This document shows positions 34,848-42,480 of a stretch of 64,000 bases of DNA, one piece after another. Source of the stretch: Clostridia bacterium (GTDB taxonomy: Bacteria > Bacillota > Clostridia > Oscillospirales > Acutalibacteraceae); contig JAFRXY010000038.1 of assembly GCA_017441385.1 (NCBI GenBank), positions 1 through 64,000 on the forward strand. The letters run 5' to 3'. The notes beneath the pieces are model-generated. The model did no database searches and was not told where the DNA came from. It was given only the letters and a program-made list of their open reading frames with translations. The translations under genes were made by a program, and so were the position numbers. Positions within the stretch are counted from its first letter, which is position 1, and each line of letters begins with the position of its first letter.

Positions 34848-34876
34848 ACTATACCATCTTTCAATGGAAAATGCAA
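34848..34876 (-). promoter_or_regulatory. Promoter of the ACT-hom-thrB-lysC operon
   Basis: Minus strand TTGCAT (34871-34876) and TATAGT (34848-34853) separated by 17 bases, placing the transcription start about 35-40 bases before the first gene. No riboswitch-sized leader is present. Confidence 0.7.
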
Positions 34877-34941
34877 GCGAAATTCCGGCTTTTTTGGAAG
34901 AAATTTACGCTTTTCGCACTTTCTCTGTTTGATACAAAAAT

Positions 34942-36339
34942 TCAGGTCATGTTTTCCACAATGTTATTCACCCATACCCCTTTTCTGACCATGACAAAGC
35001 CTATGGAAGCTTTAACCACTTCGGTAATCTGGCAGAGCATGTAGACCGGGATAATAGGCAGGTCGGTAAAACGGGTAAGAAGGTATGAAAACGGCACCAC
35101 CACACAAAGCATGAAGAAACCGTCGAATATAAAGGTAACAAAGGTATTTCCGCCCGATCGCAGCGTGAAATAGGCCGCGTTGGTATATGCGATCACAGGA
35201 AGCATAAGAGATGATACTACAAGCATTGTGGTTGCAATGCCGCGCACTTCCTGTGTGGTATTATACAACAGAGGGAAGAACGGGGCGCAGAGCAGCATGA
35301 TGACCCCAAGAGCAAGGCTGCCGAGAACAGAATAATTGCAGAGAATACGGTCGGAAGAACGCGCTTCCTCCTTCTTCCCCGCGCCGAGAAGCTGCCCGAT
35401 CATGATGGCGATGGCGTCTCCCGCGGCAATAAAGAAGACGCAAAAGACATTGGAAAGCGTACTGCATATATTCACGCCGGCCACCGCTTCAAGCCCGCGT
35501 GTGGAATAGCTCTGGTTAAGGAATGTCATTCCGAAAGCCCATGAAGTTTCATTGACAATGAGCGGAATGCACTTGATGATGATGTTTCCCAGCAGTCTGC
35601 CCGGAATGTAAAGCGAGCTGAGCAGCCCTTTGACGAAGGCATACCTCTCCGAATGGGTATGCAGCCAGACCGCGACAATGATCAGTTCCACCACCCGGGC
35701 GCAGATTGTCGCAAGAGCAGCCCCTTTCACTCCCATGGCGGGAAGACCGAATTTCCCGAAAATCAGCACCCAATTCATAACGACGTTCACCACTACCGCG
35801 ATCAGTCCGGCCTTCATGGGAACCACAGTCTGTCCTACTTCACGAAGAGTGCTGACGTAGACCTGACACAGTCCGAAAGGGATCAGACTCCACATCACAA
35901 CGCTAATGTAATCAAGCCCGTATTGCATGGTCAGTTCCACATCGCCCGCATTCTCGCTGTGCAGAAAAAGCGTGATCAGATTGCTTCCAAATCCTGTAAG
36001 AACTGCAATTACAGCCGTCACAATCAGCGCGAAGACACACAATTTGAACCGGAACGTATATTTGATTCCCTCGCTGTTGCCGCTACCGTAGAATTGGGCA
36101 GTGAATATTCCCGCTCCCGCCATTGCTCCGAAAAGGGCAAGGTAGGGAATCAGATTGATCTGGTTGACGATGGAAACGCCGTTCATCTGGTGTGTTCCCA
36201 GCTGACCCACCATGAGGTTATCCAGCATACTGACAAAATTGGTTATACCGTTCTGGACGGCGATCGGCATAGCGATGATCAGGAATTCTTTCATAAACGC
36301 CCGATTGCCGAGGTGTTTTTTTAGGGCGAGTCTGTTCAT
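34942..36339 (-). CDS. MATE family efflux transporter
   Basis: 465 residues with about twelve hydrophobic helices in two related halves, typical of DinF/NorM-like multidrug and toxin extrusion proteins driven by sodium or protons. The opening FLIIAMPIAVQNGITNFVSMLDNLMVGQLG is a strong family signature, and the repeat half has VNETSWAFGMTFLNQSYSTRG. Substrate unknown. A GGGGG ribosome binding site precedes the ATG. No obvious regulator gene is adjacent. Confidence 0.93.
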   Translation of the reverse strand: MNRLALKKHLGNRAFMKEFLIIAMPIAVQNGITNFVSMLDNLMVGQLGTHQMNGVSIVNQINLIPYLALFGAMAGAGIFTAQFYGSGNSEGIKYTFRFKLCVFALIVTAVIAVLTGFGSNLITLFLHSENAGDVELTMQYGLDYISVVMWSLIPFGLCQVYVSTLREVGQTVVPMKAGLIAVVVNVVMNWVLIFGKFGLPAMGVKGAALATICARVVELIIVAVWLHTHSERYAFVKGLLSSLYIPGRLLGNIIIKCIPLIVNETSWAFGMTFLNQSYSTRGLEAVAGVNICSTLSNVFCVFFIAAGDAIAIMIGQLLGAGKKEEARSSDRILCNYSVLGSLALGVIMLLCAPFFPLLYNTTQEVRGIATTMLVVSSLMLPVIAYTNAAYFTLRSGGNTFVTFIFDGFFMLCVVVPFSYLLTRFTDLPIIPVYMLCQITEVVKASIGFVMVRKGVWVNNIVENMT

Positions 36340-36383
36340 CTTTTTCCCCCTTCATCCGGAATAAACAGGAATAATGCAAAGAA

Positions 36384-36417
36384 AACACCTGCCGTCTTGC
36401 GGCGACAGATGCTTTCG
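36384..36417 (-). terminator. Probable terminator of the TM2 protein gene
   Basis: On the minus strand CATCTG-TCG-CCG pairs with CGGCAGGTG across the loop CAAGA, leaving a three-base bulge, and is followed by TTTTCTTTG. Located about 30 bases past the TM2 gene stop. Confidence 0.5.
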
Positions 36418-36444
36418 GAAAATTCAGTTTGCTTTAGTTGAAGA

Positions 36445-37047
36445 TCATTCTGTGAGCGGTCTTCCGTTGGCGTCGGTATTGATCGAGCCGGCGAGAATCA
36501 TAATTCCCTCGATAAAGCCCCATAAGCCGCCCAGTCCGCAGGTGCAGATGGTAACGACAATCTGGATGACAGCCTTGCTGGTGAATCCAAGATAGAAGTT
36601 ATGTACCCCCCACGCTCCAAGGAAGAGTCCGAGAAGGCCTGCCGCCATCTTGGATTTAGGCTGGCTCATAGCCATATTGGGATTATAGTACTGCTGCTGA
36701 TAGGGCTGCTGCTGATAGGGCTGCTGCTGATAGGGCTGCTGCTGGTACGCCTGCTGCTGATAGGGCTGCTGCTGATAGGGCTGCTGCTGGTATGCCTGCT
36801 GCTGATAGGGCTGCTGCTGGTATGCCTGCTGCTGATAGGGCTGCTGCTGGTATGCCTGCTGCTGGTACGCCTGCTGCTGAACCTCCGGCTGAGCTGCCTG
36901 CACTTCAGGCTGAGCTGCCTGCACTTCAGGCTCAGCGTCCACTGCCTTTGTTTCCACAGGAGCAGCTTCCACAGCCGCTCCGCAGTTCGGGCATACTGTC
37001 AGATGATCCCCGAAGATATTTCCGCAGTTTTTGCATGTGTAATCCAT
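36445..37047 (-). CDS. TM2-domain protein with zinc ribbon and Gln-rich repeat
   Basis: 200 residues from the ATG at 37047 (AGAGGAAG upstream). Parts in order: a zinc ribbon with two CxxC pairs (CKNCG and CPNCG), a double EVQAAQP repeat, about thirteen pentapeptides of the form QQQ(A/P)Y ending in QQQYYNPN, and a TM2 domain of two membrane helices (KMAAGLLGLFLGAWGVHNFYLGF and QIVVTICTCGLGGLWGFIEGIMIL). TM2 proteins are widespread and poorly characterised. The repeat is coded by near-identical 15-bp units, so its length may vary between strains. Confidence 0.85.
   Translation of the reverse strand: MDYTCKNCGNIFGDHLTVCPNCGAAVEAAPVETKAVDAEPEVQAAQPEVQAAQPEVQQQAYQQQAYQQQPYQQQAYQQQPYQQQAYQQQPYQQQPYQQQAYQQQPYQQQPYQQQPYQQQYYNPNMAMSQPKSKMAAGLLGLFLGAWGVHNFYLGFTSKAVIQIVVTICTCGLGGLWGFIEGIMILAGSINTDANGRPLTE
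36690..36885 (-). repeat. 15-bp tandem repeat coding (QQQ[A/P]Y)n
   Basis: In the TM2 gene, the plus strand shows repeated CTGCTGCTGATAGGG and CTGCTGCTGGTAYGC units, about thirteen in a row. Because the unit is a multiple of three, gain or loss of copies keeps the frame. Confidence 0.85.
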
Positions 37048-37083
37048 AATTCTTCCTCTTTTCGATGTAATAATATAAGATAT

Positions 37084-37122
37084 AATGCCGCAATCAGCCA
37101 TTGCAAAGCCAATTACGGCATT
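37084..37122 (-). terminator. Hairpin terminator-like element after rplA
   Basis: A 15-bp stem with G-U pairs (AATGCCGYAATYRGC, 37084-37098 with 37108-37122) lies about 55 bases past rplA on the minus strand and is followed by ATATCTTATATT, not a clean T-run. It probably ends the ribosomal-protein transcript or reduces read-through into the TM2 gene; the TM2 gene promoter is not obvious. Confidence 0.5.
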
Positions 37123-37177
37123 AATCACTGTTTTGTATTAACAGCCCGTAAGAATTAGCTGACCGTTAATGAATCAA

Positions 37178-37873
37178 TTACATGACAACCTTGCTGGGGT
37201 TGATCTTGACACCCACGCCCATGGTTGAGCTGACAACGCAGGAGCGGATATACTGGCCCTTTGCGGCAGCCGGCTTCGCCTTATTGATGGCGCCGAGCAG
37301 TGCGTTGAAGTTCTCCAGCAGCTTGTCGGTGCCGAAGGAAACCTTGCCGATGGGGCAGTGAATGATGTTGGTCTTGTCAAGACGGTACTCGATCTTACCT
37401 GCCTTGGCTTCCTTGATAGCTCTGGCAATGTCGGGTGTAACGGTGCCTGCCTTGGGGTTCGGCATCAAACCGCGGGGACCGAGAATCTTACCCAGACGTC
37501 CGACCATACCCATCATGTCGGGGGTGGTGATCAAAACGTCAAATTCCATCCAGCCTTCGGACTGAATCTTGTGAATGTACTCATCGTTGCCTACATAGTC
37601 GGCACCAGCAGCTTCGGCAGCCTTGAGAGCGTCACCCTTGCAGACTGCGAGCACTCTGACGCTCTTGCCTGTTCCGTTGGGCAGAACAATAGCGCCTCTG
37701 ACCTGCTGATCAGCGTGACGTCCGTCAACACCCAGCTTGACATGGACTTCCACCGTCTCGTCAAACTTCGCGGTAGCTGTCTTCTGAACCAGCTCAAGAG
37801 CCTCGCTGGAATCATATAACTTCATGCGGTCGACAGCCTTTGCGGCGTCGACATATTTCTTTCCGTGTTTCAT
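37178..37873 (-). CDS. rplA: 50S ribosomal protein L1
   Basis: 231 residues. Core protein of the L1 stalk and translational repressor of the L11-L1 operon in bacteria studied. [38 protein letters not shown] at the start, the [16 protein letters not shown] beta-strand region, [16 protein letters not shown] (about 132-147) and the C-terminal [13 protein letters not shown] are all typical. 79 bases after rplK. The usual downstream rplJ and rplL are absent. Confidence 0.97.
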   Translation of the reverse strand: MKHGKKYVDAAKAVDRMKLYDSSEALELVQKTATAKFDETVEVHVKLGVDGRHADQQVRGAIVLPNGTGKSVRVLAVCKGDALKAAEAAGADYVGNDEYIHKIQSEGWMEFDVLITTPDMMGMVGRLGKILGPRGLMPNPKAGTVTPDIARAIKEAKAGKIEYRLDKTNIIHCPIGKVSFGTDKLLENFNALLGAINKAKPAAAKGQYIRSCVVSSTMGVGVKINPSKVVM

Positions 37874-37952
37874 TTAGTCAATATCCTCCTGTAATGTGGT
37901 AATATCGGAGATTTTCCTCCCACATAGAGCACTGTATTCCATCGTGCGGGAA

Positions 37953-38378
37953 TCAGTCCTCTACTGTAATGCCCATGCTGCGGGCTGTGCCGGCGACCAT
38001 GCTCATAGCGGCCTCGATGGAGCCTGCGTTGAGGTCGGGCATTTTTGTTTCTGCTATCTTTCTGACCTGTTCCTTGGTGATCTTGGCAACCTTGGTCTTG
38101 TTAGGTGTGCCGGAACCGCTCTCGATGCCGCATGCCTTCTTGATAAGAACCGCCGCGGGGGGAGTCTTGGTCACGAATGTGAAGGAACGGTCCGCGTAAA
38201 CCGTGATAACAACAGGAATAATAAGACCTACATCGTTCTTTGTGCGTTCATTGAAGTCCTTGGTGAACTGCATGATGTTCACGCCGTGCTGACCAAGGGC
38301 GGGACCGACAGGGGGAGCGGGCGTTGCCTTGCCTGCCGGAATCTGAAGTTTAATGTAACCTGTAACTTTCTGAGCCAT
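37953..38378 (-). CDS. rplK: 50S ribosomal protein L11
   Basis: 141 residues from the ATG at 38378, with GGAGG eight bases upstream; the longer open frame upstream is not expected to be used. Part of the GTPase-associated centre. [29 protein letters not shown] and the C-terminal signature region [26 protein letters not shown] are textbook. Preceded by a 172-base structured leader after nusG. Confidence 0.97.
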   Translation of the reverse strand: MAQKVTGYIKLQIPAGKATPAPPVGPALGQHGVNIMQFTKDFNERTKNDVGLIIPVVITVYADRSFTFVTKTPPAAVLIKKACGIESGSGTPNKTKVAKITKEQVRKIAETKMPDLNAGSIEAAMSMVAGTARSMGITVED

Positions 38379-38397
38379 GAAAAAGCACCTCCAAATA

Positions 38398-38450
38398 GGT
38401 GGTAATACCGAGACAGCATTATTTTGGAAAAGATTTACTGCCTCTCCCAC
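38398..38450 (-). promoter_or_regulatory. Candidate L1-binding leader of rplK-rplA
   Basis: On the minus strand GTGGGAGAGGCAG (from 38450) can pair with CTGTCTCGGTATTACCAC (ending near 38399), giving GTGG/CCAC and GAGA/TCTC stems around an asymmetric loop, directly before the rplK ribosome binding site. Known L1 mRNA sites have a GTGGGAG ... ACCAC shape, so this is a plausible autoregulatory site. The identification rests on shape only. Confidence 0.5.
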
Positions 38451-38550
38451 AGGGACAAACCGAGAACCGAACTGCCCCTAATGCAAGCATTGTGCGGTCT
38501 TGCCTGCCGCCGCCGGAAAACCGGCGATACCGGTATCTCCCGCGCCGAAG

Positions 38551-39132
38551 CTAGTTAAGCGGAACGACGCTGGAAAGATCGACCTCCGCTTCGACCTTGC
38601 GGCCAAACATGTCGAGATTGATGTTGGCGGTCTTCGCCTCATGGTCAATGGAATTGACAATACCCGTATGACCCGACATTGAACCGCGTACCACCTTGAC
38701 TTCCTCGCCCACTTCAAAGGCAAATCTTTCGGATTTCATCTCTACGCCCCACTTAGCCGCCTCTTCATCTGTAAGAGGAACCGGCTTGGAATCGGGGACA
38801 AGCTTGGAATCGTGTCCGACAAATCCGGTGCATCCGCGTGTATTGCGGACGATAAACCATGTCTGGTTGGTCATTACCATTTTTACAAGCACATAGCCCG
38901 GGAAGAGCTTATGCTCCACCTCGCGCTCCACCTGCTGCTCTACGCCGTCCTTTTTGACCGTGACGGTCTCAGTGACGGTTTCGGTGGGAATCTTTACGTC
39001 CATGATCATGTCCTGGAGCTTGCGGTTTTCCACTATTGTCATCAGGTCGGAGGCGACCTTGTTTTCATAGCCTGCGTAGGTATGAATCACATACCAATGA
39101 GCGGAACCCGAAACGCCTGTTGTATCTGCCAT
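38551..39132 (-). CDS. nusG: Transcription elongation/antitermination factor NusG
   Basis: 193 residues. NGN domain at the start (HWYVIHTYAGYENKVASDLM) with PGYVLVKMVMTNQTWFIVRNTRGCTGFVG, then a KOW domain at the C-terminus (VGEEVKVVRGSMSGHTGIVNSID). The segment between (VKKDGVEQQVEREVEHKLF, about 60-80) is slightly longer than in E. coli. GGGAG precedes the ATG. Follows secE by about 72 bases. Confidence 0.97.
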   Translation of the reverse strand: MADTTGVSGSAHWYVIHTYAGYENKVASDLMTIVENRKLQDMIMDVKIPTETVTETVTVKKDGVEQQVEREVEHKLFPGYVLVKMVMTNQTWFIVRNTRGCTGFVGHDSKLVPDSKPVPLTDEEAAKWGVEMKSERFAFEVGEEVKVVRGSMSGHTGIVNSIDHEAKTANINLDMFGRKVEAEVDLSSVVPLN

Positions 39133-39204
39133 TCTGCTTTCACTCCCATCGTGCGGCAGCCATGCGGCTTTGCCTGTATGATCGTTTGTGCCGAAAATGC
39201 GTCA

Positions 39205-39576
39205 TTATTCGGCGATATCGCTAAGTGACACTTCCATATCCGAAGGCGAAGTGACGTCGTCAGCCTTTGCAGCGGCCGCCCATTTCGGAATATTTTCCAG
39301 CGCGAGATCTCTGATCTCGCTCAGACCGAAGTCCAGCACCCAGATGAACACGCCCACAACAGCAATTGCCGCAAGGGTGATGGCTGCGTTTCTGGTGGTG
39401 TCCTTCACACTGGGCCACGAAATCTTTTTGATCTCGCTCCTGTACTCACGGATGAACTTTCCTACAGATTTAACCGGACTTGCCTTCTTCTTGGACGAAT
39501 CCTTCTTGGAAAAGACTTTCTTGCCTGTGTCCTTGGCGATCTTCTTGTCTTCCATCTTGGTTGACTTGTCGCTCAT
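39205..39576 (-). CDS. secE: Preprotein translocase subunit SecE
   Basis: 123 residues from the ATG at 39576 (GGGAGG upstream). A Lys/Ser-rich cytoplasmic N-terminus is followed by the conserved IREYRSEIKKISWPSVKDTTRNA and one membrane helix (AAITLAAIAVVGVFIWVLDF). It stabilises SecY in the SecYEG channel. It has an Asp/Ser-rich C-terminal tail (KADDVTSPSDMEVSLSDIAE) beyond the helix, longer than in many Bacillota. Confidence 0.94.
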   Translation of the reverse strand: MSDKSTKMEDKKIAKDTGKKVFSKKDSSKKKASPVKSVGKFIREYRSEIKKISWPSVKDTTRNAAITLAAIAVVGVFIWVLDFGLSEIRDLALENIPKWAAAAKADDVTSPSDMEVSLSDIAE

Positions 39577-39593
39577 AGATAATCCGTCCTCCC

Positions 39594-39743
39594 TTACTTG
39601 CTTTCCTTGTGCGAAGTATGCTTCTTGCAGAATCTGCAATACTTCTTCATCTCAAGTCTGTCGGGGTCATTCTTCTTGTTCTTGACAGTGTAGTAGTTTC
39701 TCTGCTTGCATTCTGTGCATGCCAATGTAATTTTAACTCTCAT
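39594..39743 (-). CDS. rpmG: 50S ribosomal protein L33
   Basis: 49 residues from the ATG at 39743, with AGGAGG eight bases upstream. [25 protein letters not shown] and [15 protein letters not shown] give the four-Cys zinc-binding form (CxxC ... CxxC). First gene of the rpmG-secE-nusG-rplK-rplA operon, the standard clostridial arrangement. Confidence 0.97.
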   Translation of the reverse strand: MRVKITLACTECKQRNYYTVKNKKNDPDRLEMKKYCRFCKKHTSHKESK

Positions 39744-39907
39744 TTCGGCACCTCCTGTAACGGAATAATTTACCGCAGGTTCACCCTGCTTCTGCAAAAA
39801 CAAAGCGCTTCCGCGGCATTTCAGCCTCCCTCAATACCCTGCCATACGGCGCGGGTACATTAATTAACAGGCGCATAAAAAAAACACGCCCAATGCGAGG
39901 TAGTATT

Positions 39908-39936
39908 ACTATATCACACTTTCACACGATAGTCAA
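39908..39936 (-). promoter_or_regulatory. Promoter of the rpmG-secE-nusG-rplKA operon
   Basis: Minus strand TTGACT (39931-39936) and TATAGT (39908-39913) with a 17-base spacer. It leaves a leader of about 160 bases before rpmG, with no strong hairpin seen. The gap 39744-40080 holds only this promoter and the terminator at 39967-40013. Confidence 0.8.
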
Positions 39937-39966
39937 GTGTTTTTTTATTTTTTTCTTTCCATGATA

Positions 39967-40013
39967 CAAAAAAAGCAAAGCTCCGCGAATTCTTCGGGTG
40001 GGCGGAGCTTTGC
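39967..40013 (-). terminator. Strong terminator of the 83-residue protein gene
   Basis: A perfect 12-base stem GCAAAGCTCCGC (39975-39986) with its complement (40002-40013). On the minus strand it is followed by TTTTTTTG. Confidence 0.88.
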
Positions 40014-40080
40014 GCGGCAATTGCACAGCGAATTGCGATTCATACTACTCTCCGATGGAAAGCAGACAGACATAGCCATA

Positions 40081-40332
40081 TCAGGATACCATACTGTACA
40101 CACCGCGGGCTGAAAGCATTTCATCATATTCCCTTGCAACGGCCGCGATGGCTTCCTTCTTTTCATCGTCGGTCATATGCATATGTTCGACCGTACACGA
40201 AAATGCCTTGGTATAATAGGCTGCCAATCTCATGACGCTTTCGTCGGGCACGGTATGTTCAAAGCCGCATCTGTTAATGATTATGTTGCGTGATCTGGTC
40301 GTTTGATTCTTATCATTCTTATGAATAAACAT
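40081..40332 (-). CDS. Small uncharacterised protein, 83 residues
   Basis: No recognised family. A polar N-terminus with IIINRCGFEHTVPDESVMRLAAYYTKAFSCTVEHMHMTDDEKKEAIAAVAREYDEML suggests a mostly helical cytoplasmic protein. An AGAGGAG ribosome binding site, its own extended -10 promoter and a strong terminator support it as a real, single-gene unit. Confidence 0.65.
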   Translation of the reverse strand: MFIHKNDKNQTTRSRNIIINRCGFEHTVPDESVMRLAAYYTKAFSCTVEHMHMTDDEKKEAIAAVAREYDEMLSARGVYSMVS

Positions 40333-40465
40333 ACTTCATTGCTCCTCTTTTTTCTTTGTTCTGCCTTACATTAATAACACGTTTCAGAAGGGCAAAAAGT
40401 ATCGCTGAAAATAAAAAAATTCGGTTTTTGAGTGAATTCGGAATATTGCATATTTTTTTGATTTG

Positions 40466-40471
40466 ATTATA
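40466..40471 (-). promoter_or_regulatory. Probable extended -10 of the 83-residue protein gene
   Basis: Minus strand TGATATAAT: TATAAT at 40466-40471 with TGA before it. No convincing -35 at 16-18 bases. It is about 130 bases before the start codon; that interval shows no other feature. Confidence 0.4.
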
Positions 40472-40551
40472 TCATAATTGTACAAATTCAACATTCATTA
40501 AACCCGTTCATATATCAAACAATTCCGACTGCGGGAAAGTCACGCCTGATG

Positions 40552-40593
40552 TAAAAAACAGGCGGTTACCGCAAACGGCGGCAGTCGCCTGTG
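40552..40593 (-). terminator. Terminator of the phosphodiester glycosidase gene
   Basis: Minus strand ACAGGCG ... CGCCTGT stem with a partly paired interior (about 40559-40593), followed by six T. It lies about 20 bases past the gene. Confidence 0.7.
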
Positions 40594-40610
40594 TTAGTTG
40601 ATTCATTAGT

Positions 40611-41669
40611 TTATTCACGTTCGTTTTCTTCGAGAGCGGTGGCAAAATACAGGATATCTCCCTGCGCCTTTTCGGGTCCCCAGCCCACCTTGTTTTTCAG
40701 AGTGTTTCCGATCACGAGTGTTCCCGACTGCCCGCCGTCGAGATTGTAGGCGTTCCGGACGCCTTTTTTTGCGATCTCATCGGCAAATTTCTGCATGGTA
40801 ACCCCCACGCTTCTGCGGTTTCTTCCCTCGGCAAGGCAGATAAGATAGTGCAGACTGTCCTCAAACTGGCAGATAGCGGTTCGCGGTTCATTGGTGTCAG
40901 GCTCCCAGTTGGGCTTGGTCATACGCAGCGCCTGACCGTCCCGCACCAATTCAGGGCCGAATCCGATTCCGCTGATGATGTCATATTCCTCCAGTACACC
41001 GCAGGTTTTAACATCTTTGTCGGCGACAATATGGAAATTCCCTTCGGAATCTATCAGAAGAACATCGATGCCAAAGGGCTTGCATCTGAGGATCTCTCTC
41101 CTGTAAAGAAGAAATCCCCTCGGGCGCCTGTTGTAGAAGCACCCGTTGACCGCCACGACGGCATTCACTTCGGAAGCAATCTGGGAAGGCAACTTGCGGA
41201 TTTCTCCGTAACTGTCATCGGCAATCGCCATACGGAGCTGTGACGGATGCTTGATTCTGATTTCGACGAAATGGAACCATGAATCATACATTCTTTCATT
41301 ATAGTAATGAACTTCAATGGTCTTATCGCTGTAGTTGTCGAACTCACTGTCATATTTGGCGGGATCGGGCGGAGGGGAAACGTAATTTGCAACATCAATG
41401 ATGTAGACAGGAGGCCGGTTTATAATTTCTTCCTCTGCCGACTGCCTCGCGGTATTCACAAAAGCCTTAATATCTCCCACAACAGCATACTCCGTATTCC
41501 GGCTGTAGAAAAAATCACCGAGCAGGCTGAAAAGACCCAGCTTATAACCGGCAACGACGCCCAATCCGATCACAAGCATGACAATGAATGTATTGAGTAA
41601 CACGTTGGAGTTTTTCCCGTTTTTCACCTTCGATTTGTGAGATGAGTTGCTACTTGATTTTTTTGACAT
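40611..41669 (-). CDS. Phosphodiester glycosidase-family (NAGPA-like) membrane protein
   Basis: About 352 residues from the ATG at 41669. A Ser/Lys-rich start, one hydrophobic helix (about 25-45), then an exposed domain of the NAGPA family (PF09992) with IRHPSQLRMAI-like region, AVVAVNGCFYNRRPRGFLLYRREI, RTAICQFEDSLHYLICLAEGRN and the characteristic NAYNLDGGQSGTLV near the C-terminus. Bacterial members are thought to act on wall teichoic acid or other cell-surface phosphodiesters, but the substrate of this one is not known. Has its own near-consensus promoter and terminator. Confidence 0.87.
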   Translation of the reverse strand: MSKKSSSNSSHKSKVKNGKNSNVLLNTFIVMLVIGLGVVAGYKLGLFSLLGDFFYSRNTEYAVVGDIKAFVNTARQSAEEEIINRPPVYIIDVANYVSPPPDPAKYDSEFDNYSDKTIEVHYYNERMYDSWFHFVEIRIKHPSQLRMAIADDSYGEIRKLPSQIASEVNAVVAVNGCFYNRRPRGFLLYRREILRCKPFGIDVLLIDSEGNFHIVADKDVKTCGVLEEYDIISGIGFGPELVRDGQALRMTKPNWEPDTNEPRTAICQFEDSLHYLICLAEGRNRRSVGVTMQKFADEIAKKGVRNAYNLDGGQSGTLVIGNTLKNKVGWGPEKAQGDILYFATALEENERE

Positions 41670-41708
41670 CGATACATACCGTCCTCCACTAAACAATTGA
41701 CGGATAAT

Positions 41709-41737
41709 ATTATACTATAATCAATTTGCATTTGCAA
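41709..41737 (-). promoter_or_regulatory. Promoter of the phosphodiester glycosidase gene
   Basis: Minus strand TTGCAA (41732-41737), 17-base spacer, TATAAT (41709-41714), about 40 bases before the start. The divergent gap 41670-42016 otherwise holds only AT-rich sequence and the plus-strand promoter at 41903-41931. Confidence 0.75.
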
Positions 41738-41902
41738 CATTTTCATTTTTATTTTTCATTCCATAATCAATCTGAGAAATACCTGATCGGAGTGGGAACA
41801 TACATACATGCATTCATTGAGATAAGTTTACAAAAATGTGGAATCAATTATATTAAAAACAGAAAAAATGCAAAATTACCGCGAATAATTGATGACTCAA
41901 TG

Positions 41903-41931
41903 TTGAAATAACAAAATGTGTGAGCTATAAT
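41903..41931 (+). promoter_or_regulatory. Promoter of the OadG-OadB pair
   Basis: TTGAAA (41903-41908), 17-base spacer, TATAAT (41926-41931). Leader of about 80 bases to the OadG start. Confidence 0.72.
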
Positions 41932-42016
41932 ATTGTATAATTATTGCATATTGGGAAGAAGCGGCTTTTTTCCTCTCAATCGCAAAATCAATCAATTGTT
42001 GGGAGAGATTTTTCCT

Positions 42017-42451
42017 ATGTTGACATCCTATCTGCCGACCGGCATTCTTCCTTGCTTCGCAACGGAATTATCCGACAGCAAGGGTATGCTTATGGCGGTC
42101 ATCACATGCTCGGGCATTCTCATTGTATTTGTCATTTTGCTCCTGCTGATCTTCATTTTTTATGCTTACGGCGGAATCATCAGGGCATTCACTGCCTCCG
42201 GAGAAAAAAAGGCGGCCGCCGCTGAGAAAGCCAAGCAGGCTTCGGCTGCTCCCGCTGCCGCGCCCGCTCCGCAACAGCCCGACGACGGAAGTATTCCTAC
42301 CGAAATCATCGCTGTCATAGCCGCCGCAGTAGCTGCCGTGAGCGGTGAGAAAAAATACGCCGTCAAGAAGATTTCCCGCGCCCAGCGCCAAAGCGGTACG
42401 CGCACCGCGTGGGCTTCCTCCGGCATTTACGAAAATACCCGTCCGTTCTGA
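42017..42451 (+). CDS. OadG-family sodium-pump decarboxylase gamma subunit
   Basis: 144 residues from the ATG at 42017 (GGGAGAG upstream). One membrane helix (about 25-52, with VITCSGILIVFVILLLLIFIFYAYGGI), an Ala/Pro-rich linker, and a C-terminal segment IPTEIIAVIAAAVAAVSGEKKYAVKKI...AWASSGIYENTRPF as seen in clostridial OadG proteins of biotin-dependent sodium pumps. It anchors and assembles the complex. The next gene is the beta subunit, 29 bases downstream. No carboxyltransferase or biotin carrier gene is adjacent. Confidence 0.82.
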   Translation: MLTSYLPTGILPCFATELSDSKGMLMAVITCSGILIVFVILLLLIFIFYAYGGIIRAFTASGEKKAAAAEKAKQASAAPAAAPAPQQPDDGSIPTEIIAVIAAAVAAVSGEKKYAVKKISRAQRQSGTRTAWASSGIYENTRPF

Positions 42452-42480
42452 TCTTCTTTTTTCCGAAAGGTGGTTAATTC

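Noticed and set aside
36690-36885. CRISPR-like array of short repeats
   Set aside because: Contiguous 15-bp units without spacers, in frame inside the TM2 gene: a coding tandem repeat.
37953-38450. Longer L11 starting at 38450
   Set aside because: L11 starts with MAQKV at 38378 with GGAGG; the extension lies in the structured leader.
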